Shown: piece after piece, positions 49,530-58,292 of the stretch
Numbering within the stretch: position 1 is the first letter of the stretch
Layout of the letters: every line of letters begins with the position of its first letter
Source: Xanthomarina sp035306605
GTDB taxonomy: Bacteria > Bacteroidota > Bacteroidia > Flavobacteriales > Flavobacteriaceae
Length of the DNA stretch: 64,000 nucleotides
NCBI GenBank assembly: GCA_035306605.1
Contig: DATGNR010000078.1
Strand: one strand, 5' to 3'
Notes under the pieces: model-generated
Database searches by the model: none
Seen by the model: only the letters and a program-made list of their open reading frames with translations
What the model was told of the DNA's origin: nothing
Translations under genes and position numbers: made by a program

Positions 49530-51415
49530 ATTCCTAAATCAGTTAAATCGGTTTGTATTATATTGGCCAACTCGTTAGCTTCTTCGTTAAGTATGTGCAG
49601 TTCTTGTTTAATTTCTGCCATACGTTCGTCAAAATCAAAACCTTCTTCTTCCTCAATAGGTGCAACACCTACATAACGCCCTGCGGTAAGGCTGTAGTCG
49701 TTGGCTTCAATCTCGTCTCGGTTTACTATTTTACATAAACCTGCTACATCGGCATAAACCCCATCAGGAAAACGCTTTTCTAACCAATGTACCTCTTTAG
49801 TAAAGTAAATGTGTTTATCTATTTGCTCGTTAAGGGCTACTAAATAAGCTTCCAAGCTTATTATAGCTTCCTGTAGCTGCTTTTTCTGTTTAGTATCCTT
49901 TTTTACGGCCTCTGTTTTTAACGTGGCCTTAAGGGCTTCTACTTCTTTTTTAGTGGCTGTGTTAAGTTTGCGTTTGTCTTCCTTTGCGCTTTCTGCTTTT
50001 ATGCCCTCGCCATCTATATTTAATAGCTTTTCATTTATTATGCTTTTCAGTATGGTATTGGCTTCTTTTAGGTGTTCCTCGGCACTTTTTTTGTAAGAAG
50101 CGAGCGTTTGCTCAAATAAGCTGTTATCCCCTCTGTAAAGGGCTACAATAGCGTGAATGTTTTTTAAATGCTCATCGGTAAAATCGTGAAGGTTAGACGA
50201 TACTTTTCTGTAAACATCCCTTAAATCGAGCATTAAGGTTTTATTGGCTCTGTCTTCATCCTGTTCTTTTGAACGGTCAAAAAACCAAAGCGAACAGGGT
50301 AACGAACGCGTATAGAAAAACTTTGTACCTATAGAGACCATGACATCAACCGCTCCTGTTTCAACCAACTTTTGACGAATGGTTTTTTCTGAATGCCCTG
50401 CATCACTCGCAGAACTCGCCATTACAAAACCTGCTCTTCCGTTTTCGTTTAGGTAGTTATAGAAATATTGAATCCATAAATAATTGGCATTATCGTTTTT
50501 GGGTAAGCCAAACGGTAAACGTGGGTCGTTTTTAACGCTTTCCTTTTTCTTATCTACACCATCTACATTAAACGGTGGATTGGCCATGACGAAATCGCAT
50601 TTCCCCACCAAATCGTGGTGGTCTGTATAAAAGCTATTCCCTTGCATGATGTTGGCATCCAACCCGTGAACGGCCATATTCATTTTAGCCAATTTGGTAT
50701 TGGTGTCTGCCTTTTCCTGTCCGTAGAAGGTTACTTTTTGCGAAGCTTCGGTTTGTAGTTCCTCCTCAATAAAATGGGCTGTTTGCACAAACATACCTGC
50801 ACTACCACAGGCAGGGTCGAACACCGTTCCGTGGTTGGGTTCTATAATATTTACAATAGCATTTACAAGGCTAGGTGGTGTAAAGAATTCGCCACCTTCC
50901 TGTGCGCCACTCATTGCAAATTTATTTAAGAAATACTCGTAAATACGCCCAAATACGTCGCCCGTTACATCATCAAGCATTGGGTCGTTAAATATGCGTA
51001 TTAACCTAAATAGCAAATCACTTTCAAAAAGGGCGTATTCTTTAGGCAATACGTCTTCCAACACTTCATATTCAGCCTCAATGCTTTTCATAGCCTCATT
51101 AAGGTACTCACCAATATCAGCACTTTCAGGAAGCTCGTTTATGGTTTTCCATTGTGCGTTATCAGGAAGGAAAATGGCATTTGCAGAAAGGAAATCTGTT
51201 TTGTTTACAGGTCGTTTTCCTCGTTGTGGATGAGAAGGCAATGTTTTTTCTATTTCCTCTTTGGCCGTTACAAAACGGTTATAAGCGTGTCTTAAAAATA
51301 TTAACCCCAATACAGGAAAACTGTATTCGGTTGCTGTAAGTTTACTGTTTGCTCGTAGGTCATCGGCAGCTTTCCAAAGTCTATCCTCTAGCTGCTTAAG
51401 TTGGTCTCTTGTCAT
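49526..51415 (-). CDS. hsdM: Type I restriction-modification methyltransferase subunit M
   Basis: 629 residues from ATG at 51415 (MTRDQLKQLEDRLWKAADDLRAN), the usual start of HsdM; the longer frame (51496) adds a hydrophobic N terminus unlike the family. N-terminal helical domain, then the methylase core with the SAM site VFDPACGSAGMFVQT and the catalytic MANPPFNVDG (NPPF, N6-adenine type). The region ~470-560 is a Lys/Glu-rich coiled coil (EVEALKATLKTEAVKKDTKQKKQLQEAI) that lengthens the protein. It methylates the HsdS-defined target, protecting host DNA. First gene of the operon. Confidence 0.94.
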   Translation of the reverse strand: MTRDQLKQLEDRLWKAADDLRANSKLTATEYSFPVLGLIFLRHAYNRFVTAKEEIEKTLPSHPQRGKRPVNKTDFLSANAIFLPDNAQWKTINELPESADIGEYLNEAMKSIEAEYEVLEDVLPKEYALFESDLLFRLIRIFNDPMLDDVTGDVFGRIYEYFLNKFAMSGAQEGGEFFTPPSLVNAIVNIIEPNHGTVFDPACGSAGMFVQTAHFIEEELQTEASQKVTFYGQEKADTNTKLAKMNMAVHGLDANIMQGNSFYTDHHDLVGKCDFVMANPPFNVDGVDKKKESVKNDPRLPFGLPKNDNANYLWIQYFYNYLNENGRAGFVMASSASDAGHSEKTIRQKLVETGAVDVMVSIGTKFFYTRSLPCSLWFFDRSKEQDEDRANKTLMLDLRDVYRKVSSNLHDFTDEHLKNIHAIVALYRGDNSLFEQTLASYKKSAEEHLKEANTILKSIINEKLLNIDGEGIKAESAKEDKRKLNTATKKEVEALKATLKTEAVKKDTKQKKQLQEAIISLEAYLVALNEQIDKHIYFTKEVHWLEKRFPDGVYADVAGLCKIVNRDEIEANDYSLTAGRYVGVAPIEEEEGFDFDERMAEIKQELHILNEEANELANIIQTDLTDLGI

Positions 51416-51739
51416 TAAATATCTGTCAGAAATTAAGTTAACCGCAAAATACAAAAGTTTTGTATAAACTGAATGTAAAAATGAAGATATGGACACCTAA
51501 CCGTAACCACCTCCCTCAAAAGGCTTGCAAGCAAATCGACTTTTTGCTTTGTGCCCCGCCATTTTTTTTTGAATTTGAAAGTATATAGAGAATGCATTTA
51601 TAGATTGAAACCAAATAAATTTCTTTTAGAAGGTTTATTAAATCCCTTTCAGAGCCGTTAAGAATTAACTAGATAAAATAAGCTTTAAATGCAGCAGAGA
51701 AGTAAATCGTGGTACTAATTAGGGGAATATGCAAAATTA
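51416..51739. other. Right end of the element, no gene
   Basis: Apart from the hsdM promoter region and one ATTAGGGGAATAT word at 51718-51730 I see no ORF or repeat. It carries the space between the hsdM start and the terminator and tRNA-Leu junction. Confidence 0.5.
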
Positions 51740-51780
51740 AAAAAGCTCAATCAATTGAATTTCAATTAATTAAGCTTTTT
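51740..51780 (-). terminator. Hairpin terminator for tRNA-Leu supplied by the element
   Basis: An imperfect stem pairs 740-758 with 762-780 (last three digits; mismatches at 748/772 and 752/768) and closes on a three-base loop. The A-run just below (51738-51744) reads as a U-tract on the minus strand, downstream of the tRNA gene. It lies inside the element boundary. Confidence 0.7.
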
Positions 51781-51783
51781 ATA

Positions 51784-51798
51784 TTGTGCGGGCGGGGA
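51784..51798. repeat. Right attachment site: 15-bp direct repeat covering the tRNA-Leu 3' end
   Basis: Identical to 34533-34547. It includes the last 12 bases of the tRNA-Leu gene and three bases beyond, so the tRNA gene is intact at this end of the element. Confidence 0.88.
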
Positions 51799-51868
51799 GA
51801 CTCGAACTCCCACACCTCGCGGCACCAGATCCTAAGTCTGGCGTGTCTACCAATTCCACCACGCCCGC
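51787..51868 (-). tRNA. tRNA-Leu (anticodon TAG)
   Basis: 82 bases on the minus strand. It has a seven-base acceptor stem GCGGGCG/CGCCCGC and discriminator A; the CCA tail is not encoded. The D-arm AATTGGTAGACACG region, anticodon stem CCAGA/TCTGG with loop CTTAGGA (anticodon TAG), a long class II variable arm and the T-loop GTTCGAGTC complete it. It reads CTA and other CTN leucine codons. It is the integration target of the element; 3' end copied in the left att site. Confidence 0.95.
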
Positions 51869-51878
51869 AATGAGGCTG

Positions 51879-51907
51879 CAAATATAAAAATAAGTTTTAA
51901 TATACAA
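51879..51907 (-). promoter_or_regulatory. Promoter of tRNA-Leu
   Basis: On the minus strand a TTG (51905-51907), an 18-base gap and TATATTTG (51879-51886), an exact TAnnTTTG box, end ten bases before the tRNA's 5' base. It lies outside the element. Confidence 0.7.
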
Positions 51908-51940
51908 TCGTATCTTTCATAAAAATTCTACTTGTTTTTG

Positions 51941-51948
51941 TATTTTTG
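51941..51948 (+). promoter_or_regulatory. Probable -7 box of the M20 peptidase gene
   Basis: TATTTTTG matches TAnnTTTG and lies 25 bases before the ATG at 51974. No convincing -33 TTG. Confidence 0.4.
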
Positions 51949-51973
51949 ATGAAATTCAATAAAAAAGTTTAAA

Positions 51974-53362
51974 ATGAATAACATTTCCAACTACGTAGAA
52001 CAGCATAAAGAACGGTTTTTAAATGAACTTATCGATTTGCTTAAAATCCCATCTATAAGTGCTGATTCGGCGTACAAAAAAGATGTTTTACAAACTGCCG
52101 AAGTTGTAAAAACCAGATTAGAAGAAGCTGGTTGCGACCAAGTTGAAATTTGCGAAACAGCGGGATACCCAATTGTTTATGGCGAAAAAATAATTGATAA
52201 AAATCTACCAACGGTTTTAGTATATGGCCATTACGATGTACAACCACCAGATCCGTTAAATTTATGGAACTCACCGCCATTCGAACCTGTAATTAAAAAA
52301 ACAGAACTACATCCTGAAGGAGCGATTTTTGCTAGAGGTGCTTGCGATGATAAAGGACAAATGTACATGCACGTAAAAGCATTGGAGTTTATGACTAAAA
52401 CCAACCAATTGCCTTGTAACGTGAAATTTATGATAGAAGGCGAAGAGGAAGTAGGAAGTTCAAACTTGGCTATTTTTGTTAAAAACAATCAGGAGAAATT
52501 AAAAAATGATGTCATCTTGATTTCTGATACCGGAATGATCGCCAAAGATGTGCCTTCTATTACAACGGGATTGCGTGGCTTGAGCTATGTTGAAGTGGAA
52601 GTAACGGGACCAAATAGAGATTTACATTCCGGTCTATACGGTGGTGCGGTGGCAAACCCTATTAATGTTTTAACAAAAATGATTGCTTCATTACATGATG
52701 AAAACAATCATATTACCATTCCTGGCTTTTATGATAAAGTTGAAGAATTATCAAAAGAGGAACGCGCAGAAATGGCTAAAGCACCTTTTTCTTTACACGC
52801 TTATAAAAAATCTTTAGACATTGATGCTGTTTATGGCGAAGCTGGTTATACTACCAACGAAAGAAACTCGATTAGACCAACATTAGATGTTAATGGTATT
52901 TGGGGTGGATATACGGGTGAAGGTGCAAAAACCGTAATAGCTAGTAAAGCTTTCGCGAAAATCTCTATGAGACTAGTCCCTCATCAAGAATGGGAGGAAA
53001 TTACTCAGTTATTTAAAAAGCATTTTGAAAGCATCGCGCCAGAGGGTGTTAAAGTAGAAGTTAAACCACATCATGGGGGGCAAGGCTACGTAACTCCTAT
53101 TGATAGTATTGGATACCAAGCGGCGAGCAAAGCGTATTCTGACACATTCGGAAAAAAGCCTATCCCACAACGTAGCGGAGGAAGCATTCCTATTGTATCT
53201 TTATTCGAACAGGAATTAAAAAGCAAAACTATTCTTATGGGATTCGGTTTGGATAGTGATGCAATCCACTCTCCTAACGAGCATTTTGGTTTATTTAACT
53301 ACTTTAGAGGTATCGAAACCATCCCTTTATTTTATAAATACTTTACTGAGTTAAGCAAATAG
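51974..53362 (+). CDS. M20-family metallopeptidase / dipeptidase
   Basis: 462 residues. The di-zinc motifs are in order: VYGHYDVQPPDP (His, Asp), ARGACDDKGQMYMHVKALE (bridging Asp), MIEGEEEVGSSNL (catalytic Glu and metal Glu), and the late HSPNEHFGLFNY (His). The dimerisation domain with TGPNRDLHSGLYGGAVANP lies between. The family releases dipeptides or acts on amino-acylated amino acids; the sub-group with YGHYDVQPP is often called carnosine-type or cytosolic non-specific dipeptidase. No signal peptide. Terminates at the bidirectional hairpin. Confidence 0.92.
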   Translation: MNNISNYVEQHKERFLNELIDLLKIPSISADSAYKKDVLQTAEVVKTRLEEAGCDQVEICETAGYPIVYGEKIIDKNLPTVLVYGHYDVQPPDPLNLWNSPPFEPVIKKTELHPEGAIFARGACDDKGQMYMHVKALEFMTKTNQLPCNVKFMIEGEEEVGSSNLAIFVKNNQEKLKNDVILISDTGMIAKDVPSITTGLRGLSYVEVEVTGPNRDLHSGLYGGAVANPINVLTKMIASLHDENNHITIPGFYDKVEELSKEERAEMAKAPFSLHAYKKSLDIDAVYGEAGYTTNERNSIRPTLDVNGIWGGYTGEGAKTVIASKAFAKISMRLVPHQEWEEITQLFKKHFESIAPEGVKVEVKPHHGGQGYVTPIDSIGYQAASKAYSDTFGKKPIPQRSGGSIPIVSLFEQELKSKTILMGFGLDSDAIHSPNEHFGLFNYFRGIETIPLFYKYFTELSK

Positions 53363-53414
53363 TAAATTTCATGCAACCACCAATCTGTGGATAGGTAAGA
53401 CATGAAAACAAAAT

Positions 53415-53449
53415 AAAGCCCATTCATTTTAAATTAATGAATGGGCTTT
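53415..53449. terminator. Bidirectional hairpin terminator
   Basis: A 14-bp perfect stem (53415-53428 with 53436-53449) has a seven-base loop. A T-rich tract follows on the right. It separates the convergent M20 and M28 peptidase genes. Confidence 0.9.
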
Positions 53450-53501
53450 TTATTTGGTTTATAAGAACGCCGAGTTGTATCCTAACTCATTTATAACAGG
53501 C

Positions 53502-54869
53502 TTATTCCTTTACAATTTTAAAAGTGGCGACCTTCTCATTCCCCTTAATTTTCAAATAGTAAATTCCAGAAGCAAAAGCAGACATATCTATTCTTGATTT
53601 CTTTTTATTTGAAGCTGTTTCTAAAACCAACTGACCAGAAACATTGTATAAATAAATAGAAATATTTGATTTCAAAGATGAGTTTATAGTTAATATAGAC
53701 GTAACCGGATTAGGTGTAATTTGAAAATAATCTGAAATAGAATCTTCAATGGCAAGGGTTACAAATGAAATACAATCACTCATTTCAGTACAAGATCCTA
53801 CTGTTATTTCAACGGCGTAACTTCCAGAAACAACTGGCTGAAAATCCTGACCAGTCTCTCCAGTAAGCATGGTATTTGTATCGCAATTATACCATTGATA
53901 ACTTGCCGAACTTTGGTTGGCAGACAAACTTGTCTGATTAACCGTTACACTATTGTCTACTGAAAACAGGGCGCCTTTTGTGGCCATATAAGCGGTTACC
54001 AATTTGGTGATTTCATGAAAATATGGCAAATCTAAAGTGCTCAATCTGTCCGATGAAGAATGATAATATGGAGTTTGATCGTTGGTCTCCCACGACTCAC
54101 CAACTAAAACAGCTGGATACCCTTGATTCCAAAAAGATGCATGATCACTTCCGGTAGTTCCTGGATTAACAACTATAGGGTTTAAATCAAACGTATAGGT
54201 GTCGAAAATACTTAACAAATCATCCTTAATAGTTAAAGAGCCATGCACGTTTCTTACATCTATATCAAAATCATTATCACCAAGTTCTCCAGGAGCATCC
54301 CCATCGTAACCAACCATATCCAAATTAATGACTCCTAGGATATTTAGATTGGAATTATTTGCTTGGGCCGCGTAATACTTAGAACCTCTTAAACCAATTT
54401 CCTCCTCATCCCAAAAAGCATAAACAATGGTATTCTCCATACATTGTCCAGAAAGAATTCTTGCTATTTCTAAAACGGCTGCAGTTCCTGTAGCGTTATC
54501 ATCAGCACAGTAATCTGTAATAGAATCGTAATGTGCTGTTAATAAATAGATATTATCAGGATTTGTTTTTCCAACTTGGGTGGCTATAATATTCTTTCCA
54601 AACGTGTTGAAATTTTGCTCTTCAACAATTAAATTATCAAATTGCTGAAGTCTTTCCTTAATATACGCCGCAGCTAAATCGTTATTGGCATGCTGTCTGT
54701 TAATAATGCTTACTTCGGTTCCATTAACAGTAGTGGGTTGTTCTCCAGAAAACTCACTCACTATTAATTCCAAATTATTAACGTCTACTTTATCAATTAG
54801 ATCTTGAACTGTTTGCCCAAACGAGCTTACAGAAAGCAAAACCAACACTGCAACAAGAAGTCTTTTCAT
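53502..54869 (-). CDS. Secreted M28-family metallopeptidase with T9SS C-terminal sorting domain
   Basis: 455 residues. Signal peptide (about 1-18: MKRLLVAVLVLLSVSSFG). The M28 zinc site is visible: LLTAHYDS (His, Asp), ADDNATGTAAVLEIA (Asp), AFWDEEEIGL (catalytic Glu), NLDMVGYDG (Asp) and GSDHASFW (His). It is followed by a PKD-like/Ig-like region ending in CISF and by a type A T9SS sorting domain of ~75 residues (ITPNPVTSILTINSS...ASGIYYLKIKG, last two turns typical). So it should be exported by type IX secretion to the surface or medium as an aminopeptidase. Standing alone, reversed to M20. Confidence 0.93.
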   Translation of the reverse strand: MKRLLVAVLVLLSVSSFGQTVQDLIDKVDVNNLELIVSEFSGEQPTTVNGTEVSIINRQHANNDLAAAYIKERLQQFDNLIVEEQNFNTFGKNIIATQVGKTNPDNIYLLTAHYDSITDYCADDNATGTAAVLEIARILSGQCMENTIVYAFWDEEEIGLRGSKYYAAQANNSNLNILGVINLDMVGYDGDAPGELGDNDFDIDVRNVHGSLTIKDDLLSIFDTYTFDLNPIVVNPGTTGSDHASFWNQGYPAVLVGESWETNDQTPYYHSSSDRLSTLDLPYFHEITKLVTAYMATKGALFSVDNSVTVNQTSLSANQSSASYQWYNCDTNTMLTGETGQDFQPVVSGSYAVEITVGSCTEMSDCISFVTLAIEDSISDYFQITPNPVTSILTINSSLKSNISIYLYNVSGQLVLETASNKKKSRIDMSAFASGIYYLKIKGNEKVATFKIVKE

Positions 54870-55149
54870 CTATTTATTGGGGATTTTATTTGGGGCAAAT
54901 ATAGGTTTTTAAAAAATAACCCTTAAGGACATTTTTATTATTTACACAACAAGACAACTCTATATACCTGAATCTAAACCCATAAAGAATGACTTAATTT
55001 TACTAAAACTTAAAGTACAATTGGAAATCAGGGACAGAAACCAGAAATAATATTCACAAAATAAGCAGTGAAACACATGTTTTTCTGATGCCATTAAAAA
55101 CTTTATCATTATTTTTACAACTACCTGTAACAGTAATAATTATAAATTT

Positions 55150-55824
55150 ATGAGCAGTAATTTATTTAAGAAAATTGCTTTATTACCGAAACTTATCCGA
55201 GAGGGAAGGGCTAAATATCTTTGGACTGCCTTTTTAAATAGAGTGCATTCAAAAGAAATTGCCTTTGGTTTTAAACGCGATTTGAGCGTGCCCTATAAAA
55301 AACCTCGCACACTGAAACCAACAACCATTCGAGAGTTTCAGAAAGAGGATGCCGTTTATTTCGTAGAAAACCCAAATAATGGCTTAATAAATAATTTCCA
55401 TACCTGCTACGTAGGTATAACTAATGAAAATATTCCCTGTGCTAGAGTTTGGTTGATTGATTCAAGTCAAAACAAGACTTTAAAAGCCACTTGGGGAGAC
55501 AGATTTCCACAATTAAGACCCGATGAAGTGCTATTAGAGAACGTGTTTACGGTTCCTAAATATAGAGGTATGGGAGTCATACCAGCCTTCCTGTATGATG
55601 TTGCCGAAAAAAGTAAGGAGCTCGGAGCACGATACGCCATTACCTTTGGCGAAATAAAGAATATCAATACGTCTAGAGCTTATAATTATGCGGGATTTAG
55701 CCCCTACATCGTAAGAACCGTTTCCTATTTCCTATTTATAAAATCCATTAACTACGAAGAAATTTCAAGTGAGCATATGGATTTTTATAATAAATCAATT
55801 AACAGAAAAGTCCCTGTAAAATAA
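55150..55824 (+). CDS. GNAT-family acetyltransferase-like protein
   Basis: 224 residues. The N-terminal ~50 residues (LFKKIALLPKLIREGRAKYLWTAFLNRV) are basic and helical. The GNAT core runs from IREFQKEDAVYFV, with an acetyl-CoA-binding motif VFTVPKYRGMGVIPAFLYDVAEKSKELGARY and INTSRAYNYAGFSPY. The acyl group and acceptor are unknown. It faces the ligase gene with four bases between the two stop codons. Possibly it serves the same biosynthetic route, but it is transcribed separately. Confidence 0.75.
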   Translation: MSSNLFKKIALLPKLIREGRAKYLWTAFLNRVHSKEIAFGFKRDLSVPYKKPRTLKPTTIREFQKEDAVYFVENPNNGLINNFHTCYVGITNENIPCARVWLIDSSQNKTLKATWGDRFPQLRPDEVLLENVFTVPKYRGMGVIPAFLYDVAEKSKELGARYAITFGEIKNINTSRAYNYAGFSPYIVRTVSYFLFIKSINYEEISSEHMDFYNKSINRKVPVK

Positions 55825-55828
55825 AAGT

Positions 55829-57289
55829 TTATTGTTTCACCTTCTTACCAGTAGCACTCATTTTCATACCTTTTTCAAAAAAGAACCTTTGAGGAATTTT
55901 GTAGAGTGCTAATTTCTTGGAACAAGCCTGAAGGATTTTGTCTTTTAATTCATCCTCATCATAAGGAGTAATAGGAACAATAGTAGCTTGAATTGCTTCC
56001 CCATACAAATCGTCGTCGTAACCCGAAATTGTACAATCTATAACTTCTGGTACAGAGAGAATCACTTCTTCTATTTCTTTAGGACTCACCCTTTTTCCTG
56101 CTACTTTTAAAATCTCCTTTTTTCTTGCTACCAAATAATAATAACCATCTTCATCCATAACAGCAACATCCCCAGTATGTAGCCAACCATCCTTAATGGT
56201 GTTTTGGGTTTCTTCATCCTCCTTATAATAACCCAACATAATATTCTTACCTCTAGCCAACAATTCCCCTTCTTGTTGCACACCTAAAACATCACCACTT
56301 TCATTCACAATCTTAAATTCCACTCCCGGAATAGGCTTACCGATGGAACTTGTTTTTTTATGAATCATACTAGGTTCTAAATAAGACAGCCTAGCCGTAG
56401 CTTCGGTTTGCCCATACATAATATAAAAATCTTTGTCTGGAAAAGCTTGGGTGAATTCATCTATAAAAACCGAATGAAGCTTCCCTCCCGCCTGAGTGAC
56501 ATATCTTAAATCGGGGAATAGAGTAGTTTTAAAGGTCTTAGATTTTTTTAACAGGATTTGAAAATGACTAGGAACCCCTGCAAATCCAGTACACTGATAC
56601 TCTTTTAAATCATCTAAAACAGCTCCTAAAAACATAAAACTGTTGTTTAGAACTATAGAGCCTCCAACTTTTAAATGACTGTGTAAAAGTGATAATCCAT
56701 AGCAATAGTAAAACGGTAAAACCACACACATAACATCTTCAGACCTCAGGCTTAAGTAGGAAATAATAGACCTTGTATTAGCTATAATATTCTGATGACT
56801 TATCATGACGCCTTTTGGGGAACCCGTAGATCCAGACGTAAATATAATTTCAGCCAACTGATCATCTTCAACCTCAATATAATAATCTACAACGACTTGA
56901 TTTTGAATGATCTGCTCCAACCCAACCTCATCCACAACATGAATATGTGGTGGTATCTGGTATTTTGCTTGAATACTTTTTGCCATAAAAACAATATCGC
57001 AATCGGTAGTATCAATTATAAAATCTAGATTTTCTTGTTCAATACCAAAGTTTAAAGGCACACACACATTTCCCGATTTCAATATGCCCAAATACGCCGA
57101 AATAAAAAACTTAGAATTCGGACTTATTAAAATCATGTTTTTATTAGCTCCAAAATACCTATTTAAAAATGAGGCTAATTTTAAACTTTCAGTATGAAAT
57201 TCCTTAAAAGAAACCGACTCCTTTGAACCTAATAAAAAGTTCTTGTCTAGGTTTTTTGAATTTTCAAAAAGGTAATCGAAAACATTCAT
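55829..57289 (-). CDS. AMP-dependent acyl/amino-acid ligase (adenylate-forming)
   Basis: 486 residues. ANL-superfamily motifs: ATP loop IIFTSGSTGSPKGVMISHQN, YGQTEATARLSYLEP, LHTGDVAVMDEDGYYYLVARKKEILKVAGKRVSPKEIEEVI (hinge region), and the final K in MSATGKKVKQ. It activates a carboxylate as the adenylate, then transfers it to CoA or a phosphopantetheine group. It is the last gene of the ACP-AsnB-NadE-ligase operon, so the acyl carrier protein encoded there is the likely acceptor. The substrate cannot be told. Full length. Confidence 0.87.
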   Translation of the reverse strand: MNVFDYLFENSKNLDKNFLLGSKESVSFKEFHTESLKLASFLNRYFGANKNMILISPNSKFFISAYLGILKSGNVCVPLNFGIEQENLDFIIDTTDCDIVFMAKSIQAKYQIPPHIHVVDEVGLEQIIQNQVVVDYYIEVEDDQLAEIIFTSGSTGSPKGVMISHQNIIANTRSIISYLSLRSEDVMCVVLPFYYCYGLSLLHSHLKVGGSIVLNNSFMFLGAVLDDLKEYQCTGFAGVPSHFQILLKKSKTFKTTLFPDLRYVTQAGGKLHSVFIDEFTQAFPDKDFYIMYGQTEATARLSYLEPSMIHKKTSSIGKPIPGVEFKIVNESGDVLGVQQEGELLARGKNIMLGYYKEDEETQNTIKDGWLHTGDVAVMDEDGYYYLVARKKEILKVAGKRVSPKEIEEVILSVPEVIDCTISGYDDDLYGEAIQATIVPITPYDEDELKDKILQACSKKLALYKIPQRFFFEKGMKMSATGKKVKQ

Positions 57290-57299
57290 CTGTTATAAT

Positions 57300-58280
57300 T
57301 TAAAAAATTGGACGCATTCGTAAATACTCAGTTGTTTTTCTTTTTCTTTCAAAACTCTTATAGATATTTTCAATTTCTTTGGTTGTTTTCCCCATAACTT
57401 TCCCTACCTCATCGGCAGGATAATTATTTTCCCAACCATACCAAATTAAATCCATGGACTCAAAAGGCATTTGATAGAAAAAATCTTCTTGAGATTGTTC
57501 TGCTGTATAAGTGTCAGTAGTTGGAGTTCTATCTATAATTTCTTGAGGCACTCCCAAATGTCTTGCTAATTGATAAACTTGTGTTTTAAACAAGTGTCCA
57601 ATTGGCATAACATCTGCTCCACCATCTCCATGCTTCACAAAAAAGCCTTGCTCAACCTCATGTTTGTTTGGAGTTCCAATGACAGCATAATGCATGCGCT
57701 CGGCATGATAATAAAGCATAGACATTCGACTTCGTTGTTTGAAGTTTGTAGATGCCACAATTTGCAGATACTCTTTAGCAGGCAAAAGTTTACTTATTAC
57801 TTCCCCATCTGGCTTAATAACTGTAATGGAAAAAATGGCAGGAATATTTTCAGCAATATTTTGTTTGATTTCAATTTTCGCCTTGTCTTTAGCTTTATCA
57901 AAACTAGGTACTACTCTCAAAATGGCTTCGTCCCTTCTTTCATAGCACCCAAAACCGTTTAAGGCTTTAGTAATATCTTCTATCAAGGTACTTACTCCAA
58001 ATTTCGCTGCTAATTTTTCGGCTAACTCCCGACTATCATCACTTGAATCTTGCTCGGGTAGCATGATGGCTAAAACATTTTGAGGTCCAAAGGCTTTTGC
58101 CGATAAAGCCAAGCAAACGGAAGAATCTATACCTCCACTTATTCCAATAACACCACCACGACGCTGAAGTTTTTTGGCTACATCGGTTTTTAGTTTGGCT
58201 ATAATATCGTTACAAACTTGGTCGATATTTTCTATATGAATAATATCTTTCGAAAAAGGTTTACGTGTTTCTGATTTCAT
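57300..58280 (-). CDS. nadE: NAD(+) synthase-type ATP-pyrophosphatase
   Basis: 326 residues: N-type ATP-pyrophosphatase core GVIGISGGIDSSVCLALSAKAF (PP-loop), IMLPEQDSSDDSRELAEKLA, AVIGTPNKHEVEQGFFVKHGDGGADVMPIGHLFKTQVYQLARHLGV and the C-terminal YEIWGW-like DLIWYGWENNYP. It has no N-terminal glutaminase, so ammonia-dependent NAD synthesis is expected; longer than the usual 275-residue NadE. Its place between asparagine synthase and a ligase, in one operon, makes a specialised amide-forming role in a pathway possible. It starts 12 bases after asnB ends. Confidence 0.82.
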   Translation of the reverse strand: MKSETRKPFSKDIIHIENIDQVCNDIIAKLKTDVAKKLQRRGGVIGISGGIDSSVCLALSAKAFGPQNVLAIMLPEQDSSDDSRELAEKLAAKFGVSTLIEDITKALNGFGCYERRDEAILRVVPSFDKAKDKAKIEIKQNIAENIPAIFSITVIKPDGEVISKLLPAKEYLQIVASTNFKQRSRMSMLYYHAERMHYAVIGTPNKHEVEQGFFVKHGDGGADVMPIGHLFKTQVYQLARHLGVPQEIIDRTPTTDTYTAEQSQEDFFYQMPFESMDLIWYGWENNYPADEVGKVMGKTTKEIENIYKSFERKRKTTEYLRMRPIF

Positions 58281-58292
58281 AGTTTTTTGGTT

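Noticed and set aside
34735..51798. Integrated prophage
   Set aside because: No capsid, terminase, tail or lysis gene is seen; integrase, excisionase-type HTH and restriction genes fit a genomic island or integrative element better.
57570..57962. Open frame antisense to the NAD synthase gene
   Set aside because: Lies wholly within a strongly supported gene and shows no recognisable protein.
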